Shown: in pieces, positions 57,232 to 64,000 of the stretch
How positions within the stretch are numbered: the first letter of the stretch is position 1
Layout: each line of letters begins with the position of its first letter
Source: Populus alba
Taxonomy: Eukaryota > Streptophyta > Magnoliopsida > Malpighiales > Salicaceae
DNA: 64,000 bases
NCBI RefSeq assembly: GCF_005239225.2
Contig: NC_133301.1
Location: 11,036,318 to 11,100,317, forward strand
Direction: 5' to 3'
The notes under the pieces: model-generated
The model's database searches: none
Seen by the model: the letters and a program-made list of their open reading frames with translations, nothing else
Told to the model about the DNA's origin: nothing
Position numbers and translations under genes: made by a program

Positions 57232-60200
57232 ATGATTAGAGGCGGAAGAAGCTACGTGACGTCACCACCAGCCTTCTCCAACGATGCCAAACGACTCCTC
57301 GTTTGCGCTGCCAACTCCGTCTCCATCTTCAGCACCGCCACCGGCTTACCGGTTAACTATTTCCTCTGTTCTTCTCCAGTTAGTCTATTTTTTTTTACAA
57401 TTATTTGATTATCATAAATCTTTCCCTTTTGTTTTGCAGGTAGCGTCACTTGATGGCCATAGGGCGCTTGTTACGGCGGTGATAGTAGTGCCGGCGTCAA
57501 CGCAGGCTAGTAAGATACTATGCTATTGCTGGACGGCCTCACTTGACGGGACTATACGGTATTGGGATTTTTCAGTGCCAGAGTTGATTAAGATAATTAA
57601 TGTTAATTCTCCAATTATCTCCATGGTAATTACATCCAATTTTATGATAATTTTATTAATAAAATAATTTTAACATGAATGTGAAATAATAATTTTTGTT
57701 TTTATTAATAATTTCAGGTGATCCCATCTTTATTATGTCAAACAACCGAGAACAATGAGAAATCACTTAAAAGTTTCGCTTATTTGTCTGTTGAAAACAC
57801 AAAAGAAGCAGAAAAGGAGTCCACTAAAGTCTTACGTGGTCAAATTAAAAAGTGTAACTTGACTGATTTCCGTATGGCTGGTGGAGTGACACTTACAGAG
57901 GTAAACAAAAAATTGAGATTTTAAAGAAATGGAGAGCTCTTAAGTTGTTGAATAATGCAACTTTTATTCAAATCAATGTAATATTTGTATTAAAATTGTG
58001 ATTACATTTTGTACAGACAAAGCAACCGGAGATTATAACTGTTAGCGCCTCGGGAAAATATTTCGGTATCCGATTCAAGTGCAAGCTTCAAATATGGAAA
58101 GTTCCGACTACAGAATCTGAGCGTGCTGTGGTTAAGAAGATTACGCTGCATCATACCAAGAATATGACAGTTCTTGCATTCCACCCAAATCAGAGAATTA
58201 TTGCTGCAGGGGATGTGACTGGAAGAATTTTGATTTGGAGGGGATTTGGGGATAGAACATTTGTTGATGATGACAGATTAGTGAGTGTAAGGTCGATGAA
58301 TAACGGGGAAGAAAGACCTGGGGTGAGGCGTGATGATGATGCTGATTCGTGCACCACATGGCATTGGCATTCTGCTGAAGTAAATGTTCTTTTTTTCTCT
58401 CTGGATGGAGCCTATTTGTATTCAGGTAAAGAAACAGTAACATGAATGAATAAATGCTTTGAATTGTTGGTTTGAGTGTGGCCTGGGACTAGATTAGACT
58501 TGAATGAGAAAATGGGCAGACCACCTATCAGATGCTTTTGGAGTTGATTAGAATAAATTCGGATATACGAGTAAATTAGGCGACTGGATATGACCTTGGC
58601 ATAAGTATATGGAACTTGAATTAGTGGCATGTCCTATTTTATTAAATGCTTGTGCATACTGAAAACTTTGCTGCTCGTAGATGTAATCTGACCATGTAAT
58701 TCATGTATCAATTACTTCAAAGGTATTTAAGAGCTAATCTCACCACCAGCATCAGTTGATGATTGGTTCAGAATATTTTTTTTATTGTCATGGCTTGCTC
58801 CTGTAGATTGTTGCTCTATTCACATGCAGAGATTTTTGTCCTGTTCATGACACTTGCTTTTGTTTGCATTTAGGTGGAAAGGAAGGAGTTCTTGTGGTTT
58901 GGCAACTAGACACAGGAAAGAAGAAATTTTTACCAAGAATTGGATCTCCACTCTTATGGTTTACAAATTCTCCAGATCCTTCACTTTCCTCTGTAAGTGG
59001 AGTATGTTTGCTGGGAAATAGAATTTAATTTTAAAATCTAATTCATCATTACCAGTTTTACTAAAGCAAGGATCTTTAGGTATCTTGTGTAGATAATCAA
59101 ATTCATCTACTCAAAATGCCCTCAATGGAAATTTTGAAATCCATCTCAGGGATCAAGGTTAGTTTTGATCAGTATATCTGCATTTTGTGAACCTCATCAA
59201 ATTGTTATTTCTGCTTGGCCATTTAATCGGTATATTCAGCTGATTTGAAACGATAATCTAATGAGTATGAAATTTTATAATCTTTCACAAGTCAGATGAG
59301 CTTTCCATGATAAACAAAGTGATTTGAAATGATAATCCTATTAGTTACAGACTAGTTAGAGTTGGCTGCATTGATCCTTTCCTTCATAATGTTCTATGTC
59401 AGCCAATCTTTCTCCTCCATAATGTTCATTTTGGCCAACTGTCTTGTGATAATAAATCATTTACCACTTTATTTCACATAATTTCCGTCCACTTTTCCTG
59501 TTTATTGCTCATACTGCTTTGATCCAGTTCACTTCACCATTGCATCTTGTCTATATTGAATTTCGAACAGGTGTCACCTTTGCGTTGTTTTCGAATCAGC
59601 CTTTCAAAAACTTTGTATATTGTTTTTCTAATGTACATTTTAAGTATCCGTATGCCTACCATACCAATTTGTGCATTTGAAACTCCTTCACTCTTCAACT
59701 CCTACTATCATAAATAATGGCCAGTGTATTCATAAATTTATGGAAGCAAGAACAGCACATCGATATATAGAGAGAGGGATTTGTAGAGATTTTCAATTTT
59801 TTAAGCATATCGTGAGGATCTAATCCCATGCATCAGCACTACAAAACCCTAATTATCAGGAAAACCACTAATACTAACCTTAAGTATATGGTGATTATTA
59901 GCAAGTCAGATACCATTTGTTATTAAGAAATCAAATTTAAACGCTGTGAAAGTTGCCTTCTTTGAGTCTTATATCAATCATGGCAGCTGGTGCACTTGAG
60001 GGGTGTTCATAATGAAATCCTTGGTTAACATGTTTAGCCTTTAAGTTTCAGAACTGCCTTTCAGAAAGCATGCTGTGACAATTCATTGGCATGTTAGTAT
60101 GTGAGGAAAATTCCAATCCAATTTTTATTGGACTGATATCTATGACTTTGGTTTGCTTAGAGTCAGGCCTTACAAGCTTCATCTAATTCTTATGTGAATG

Positions 60201-63200
60201 AAATCCTCTTATAAGCTGCTTTCGATGTTCTGATGCTGTTTTATCTGGAAACTAGTTCTTATCTATTGAAAAACATGGCGTTGTATTTTTCAGCTTCCTT
60301 GTTCATTTCCAGAGAAGTACAATAGCTTACGAAGTGGGATTGCCTTTGACCGTAATGCAGGGTTAGTTGCCTTGCCTACCGAAAACTATTGTATCCAATT
60401 ATACAGCCTATTTGATGACCGAGGAATTTCTGAGGTAATTATTTTTTTTTCCTAGATGAAGAGAATGTATTCCTTGGAAGAAGTAAATGTCTGGGATGAA
60501 TTTGAAGAATATGAATTCTTTTTTTTTTTTTGACGTTTCATTTAGTCTCTATTTAGTTTAGTGAGCCTATTTGAGTTTGGTTTAGCTTATTGTCTTGTTT
60601 TCTCAGTCTTTTCACCTGATAGGTGGTTTTCATTTCCAATGCTCGCAGCTTTTTATTCTATGCTGTAGTAATCAAATGACCATTATGATTCCCCAGGAAA
60701 TGGTTTTTGATTTACTGAGTTACAATGTTGGTCGTGTTCATTGTTAGACTTGCATAGTACTTTCTCCTATTCTGGTCCCCCACTTTGGGGTGGAATGTTA
60801 CCAGAGGCGGTTTTGTTTCAGTGCTGGATATTTTTGGCAACTTTTTATTCAAGCAATGTAACCACTCCATCATTGCTATTTATTTTGTAAATTAATCCAT
60901 TTCTACAATGTTAGTTTGTTTGATGAGATCTATAGTTTTCAATTTGCTGGTATTGGGCATACTGGGTATGCTATTTCACATAGTGTGCCCAGACCATTTT
61001 GATGCACACCTTGTGTGCTCTGGGTGGGAATAAATATTTCATTAGAAACTTGTTGACTATAATTTGCATCAAGGTGAAATTTGAATTCCTCTCCCTCTCA
61101 GGTTCAAGTTTGTGAGAGAAACCATCAACCGGGTGATGAAGTCACGGTAATCAAGTTGCTCTTTCATAATTTTGCGTATTCAAATTACATTTCTGATCAT
61201 CTATATTTTGACACTTTTTTTTTTTACTAATTTGATTCTGTTACATTTACTAATAGTTTCTGAAATATGTAAAATCATAACACATCTTGAATGTTTTGGT
61301 TACAGGTAGTAGTGACATTAGCTGTTCTCTCCTTAGATGGCTCAATGATGAGTACTGCTGAAGTGAAGCTTCCTGAGGAGGGTTTGGGAGGATTAGTTTG
61401 CCTGAAGTTTTGGGCATTTGGATCACAAAAGGAGTTCAGTTTGTCTACCATTGTTTATGAGCCCCACAGGTTTGACCTTTGACATAGTTTGTTAGGGGAA
61501 ATGAAAATGAGATATGAAGAATTTTTAGTCAGTGCCAGGCACTCTGACCCCATGTAAAGTTAAACACTGAATTGTCTTCAATTTTTATGAATTGCAAGAG
61601 AAAAAAATAAAATAAAGGGTAGTCCTTTTTAAGCATCACATGTAAAGTTCATACTGTCTAGTGAACTTGTTTTTTGGCTCATTATTTGTTTATTTACTCT
61701 CTCAATGTGTGCTCTTTTACACATTTTCATTGAAATGGAATGTGAAGATATGATTATGCTTTTATTAAGCACAGGATTGGTGATCATGTTATTCCTTTTT
61801 ATATAGGGATGCTGGCATTTCAGCTATTGCTTTTCATCCTACCCGCCCCATGGCTGTCAGTTCTTCTTATGGTGGGGACTTCAAGGTAAGTTTGGAACAC
61901 AAAAAATTTAATTTTTTAGTACTCTGTTTCGCATGAAATTTACATTTCCTTTTGGATGCTTCAGGTTTGGATTTGTAACAAGGGGATTCGGCAGGTGGAT
62001 GAACCACTCCCAAATTCTGGATGGACTTGTCATGCTGTTGGCTCATATAAGTATGATCCTGGTTTGCTGATACTATAATTCTTGTTAGATTCACTGTTCC
62101 TTGGTGGGCTTTTAAGGAAATAATTTTCTGGTGAATACGGAAGTACTGTGAATAATTTCATGTTATTTAGTCCTAACTTTTTCTATTGGCTTTTCTGTGT
62201 CTCTTTGTTTTACTTTTATCTGAATTTTCAACACCTTAAGTTATACCTAAATTTCCCTCTTTCTCATGCCTGTTTTTCTTCCCCTTCAAATTAATAAAGC
62301 TTTGTTTGTTGGATATGTGTACTTGTGTTGAAACTTAAAGCCTATGAAATCAGGTGCTTGGTATTATGCCTGTGATTTAAACTCACAAATTTGTGGTTAT
62401 TTAGATTATTTATAATTTTCCTTGCAGAAAAAAGTCAATGACAGCTGCCACATTTTCTTCCGATGGTTCTGTTCTTGCTGTTGCAGCTGAAACTGTTATC
62501 ACATTGTGGGATGCAGATAAGAATATTCTAGTGGCTGTGATTGGGGACACTCTGACGGTGATTCTTTGAAATCCTGACTTCCATTCTCTGAGTGCATATG
62601 CCATGTATCAAGACTAAGGAAATAACAAATATCTCTGACCACTCTCTTTTGCTCTTAAGCTTATATTGTGGTGCATAACTATTTAAAGGATAAAACTGTG
62701 CGGCTTTGTAGGATTAGGTCGTTTGTTTTAATTGGTCTGTTCCCTTTTGCGATGTTTCTGATGTTTAGTGTCCAGTTATGACTGTCTTTGATTTGCTTTA
62801 AGTAACAAATAATGAACATATCTATGTTGTTCAAGATTGCTGTGTGGAACTAAGTTTGGAGCAAAAAAACTTTGTTGCTTTTGTGCAACTGCTTAACAAG
62901 AAAATTTTAATAACTGAAATATTAATTTAGTAGGCCAGTAAAAACAAATAAAGCAAAAAAAGGCTGTAAGAACAAATGCTTCGGTCTGGGCATATTTAGG
63001 TTTCATGATGTATTTTTTTAGCATGGCTTCTGCATTCACGAATCTCTCCTATCTCTTTGTGGTTTTATTCGTAATTATTTTGCCGGGAACCTTTTACAGC
63101 CTATTGTGAACCTCTCATTTGCTGGAACGTCAGAGTATCTTGTTTCTGCATCTTGGGGTTTGAAGCCGCAATTATCCGTTTGGAGTATGTCAAAGCTGTC

Positions 63201-63232
63201 TTTAGCATGGTCATACATGCTTCATGTAGAAG
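57232..63232 (+). CDS. WDR75/Utp17 (Nan1)-like WD40 protein, 3' end outside the window
   Basis: Thirteen exons are visible: 57232-57351, 57440-57625, 57718-57900, 58017-58425, 58874-58992, 59080-59157, 60294-60434, 61102-61146, 61306-61469, 61807-61885, 61965-62050, 62428-62557 and 63100-63232, all with GT..AG and consistent phase. They encode the first 624 aa; the last donor is in phase 1 and no convincing next exon occurs before 64000. WD40 signatures include LDGHRALV.. and TIRYWDF (repeat 1), FHPNQRIIAAGDVTGRILIW, WHWHSAEVN..LYSGGKEGVL..VWQL, LSLDGSMMSTAE, FHPTRPMAVSSSYGGDFKVW, FSSDGSVLAVAAE..ITLWD and LSFAGTSEYLVSASW. Their order and spacing match WDR75, a two-propeller subunit of the small-subunit processome that in yeast (Utp17/Nan1) supports rRNA transcription and early 18S processing in the nucleolus. 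The start is the first ATG of the conserved beginning MIRGGRSYVTSPPAFSNDAK. The protein name is from family recognition. Confidence 0.88.
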
Positions 63233-64000
63233 GTGAAAAATCCTCTCTTCTCTTGAACAGATTCTTGGGCTTTTTCTTGTTTGTGAGTTTCCTTGAATAT
63301 TCCTGATCTTGTGATTGGCATGCAGAAATTCATCCTTTTTTAGAAACAAAAAGATGGAATTTATTTTCCTCCTGATATGAATTATCCTTTCATTTTCTTT
63401 CATAATGTTTTTGAACTTCAAAGAGACCTTTAAAGTTATTGTATAATATGGTTTCATGGAAAGGTGAAATTGCTTGCCTTCTAATGTTGAGGAAGCTCAG
63501 TTGGCTTTTGAAGTTTTAGTACACTGATATATAAAGATGAGTGTATTTCGGTATTAACTGGCAAATAAGTTAGGAATGCACATATACCTTGCGCAATACA
63601 TATAGTATGAACAAAATCAACATTTTCAACCGGACGCAACTCGGTGATCTCACTACTTGATGAGAAGTATCATAATCAATCTTTTGTATTTGAGTCAGGG
63701 GTCATGCTAACCTTGCTTGACTGTAAATAAAACATAAATAGCACGCCTTCCTTCCTGCCATTGGCTGACCTGTCTTTTTCTAAGAGGATGTTCTATATGA
63801 TTGAACTTAGCGCAATAGTTTTTTCCTGATCAGCTGCACCATCAATAAAAGCTACCCTTTCATTTCATAACGTGAAATAGTCTGATGTGTAGCATGATTC
63901 AATTTACTTAAAATATTGTAAAAATCATGACCACATGCAAATGCATGCATGTTGCACATGCTGATGAGCAAGTGTTTTTATATTCCTCTATCTCCCCTGT

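Noticed and set aside
63834..63885. Possible next exon of the WDR75-like gene after GATCAG
   Set aside because: It has an acceptor-like site and is in phase, but the encoded peptide does not look like the WD40 protein and stops after a few residues.

Overview
This window is plant nuclear DNA. The genes have many short exons with GT..AG introns, the intergenic DNA is very AT-rich and full of small non-autonomous transposons, and the proteins are typical of flowering plants (vitamin E prenyltransferase, ZEITLUPE photoreceptor, Lr10-type receptor kinase). Repeat families I associate with poplar and willow (tRNA-like SINE, a TRIM-like relic, TIR MITEs with a GTTTGG end) make Populus or a close relative (Salicaceae) my best guess. 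That is an inference from recognition; no database search was run.

Layout, left to right: (1) 1-2388, a roughly 1 kb TIR element and a MITE in the 3' flank of the first gene. (2) 2389-9200, minus strand, cytosolic-type lysyl-tRNA synthetase in 17 coding exons (603 aa). (3) 9201-16118, gene-free AT-rich DNA with MITEs and a minisatellite. (4) 16119-22784, minus strand, homogentisate phytyltransferase VTE2-1 in 13 coding exons (404 aa), with a 956-bp transposon in its last intron. (5) 22785-32251, about 9.5 kb without genes, holding tandem repeats, a TRIM-like relic and a MITE with a hairpin cluster. (6) 32252-36659, plus strand, ZEITLUPE/ADAGIO in two coding exons (613 aa). (7) 36660-40821, AT-rich repeats. 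(8) 40822-42870, plus strand, a small conserved plant protein of unknown function in three exons (139 aa). (9) 44023-44662, a tandem duplication, a MITE and a SINE. (10) 44802-46354, minus strand, an LRK10-like receptor kinase with almost no extracellular part (480 aa). (11) 46355-57231, a gene-free transposon graveyard: a decayed Ty1/copia pol on the minus strand, a long LTR-like segment, a pair of inverted AACCGG-rich repeats, and MITEs. (12) 57232 to beyond the right edge, plus strand, a WDR75/Utp17-like WD40 protein of ribosome assembly (13 exons seen, 624 aa so far).

The genes do not form a pathway. Lysyl-tRNA synthetase and the WDR75-like protein both serve protein synthesis and both have telo-box-like sequence near the predicted promoter; the others (tocopherol synthesis, clock and light signalling, defence-type kinase) are unrelated neighbours. 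All six gene models are intact in the sequence shown. I found no CRISPR array, operon, rRNA or canonical tRNA gene, and no clear new biological system. The most unusual items are the ectodomain-less kinase, the TGAACAGTG hairpin cluster, and several transposon insertions with unusual flanking duplications.
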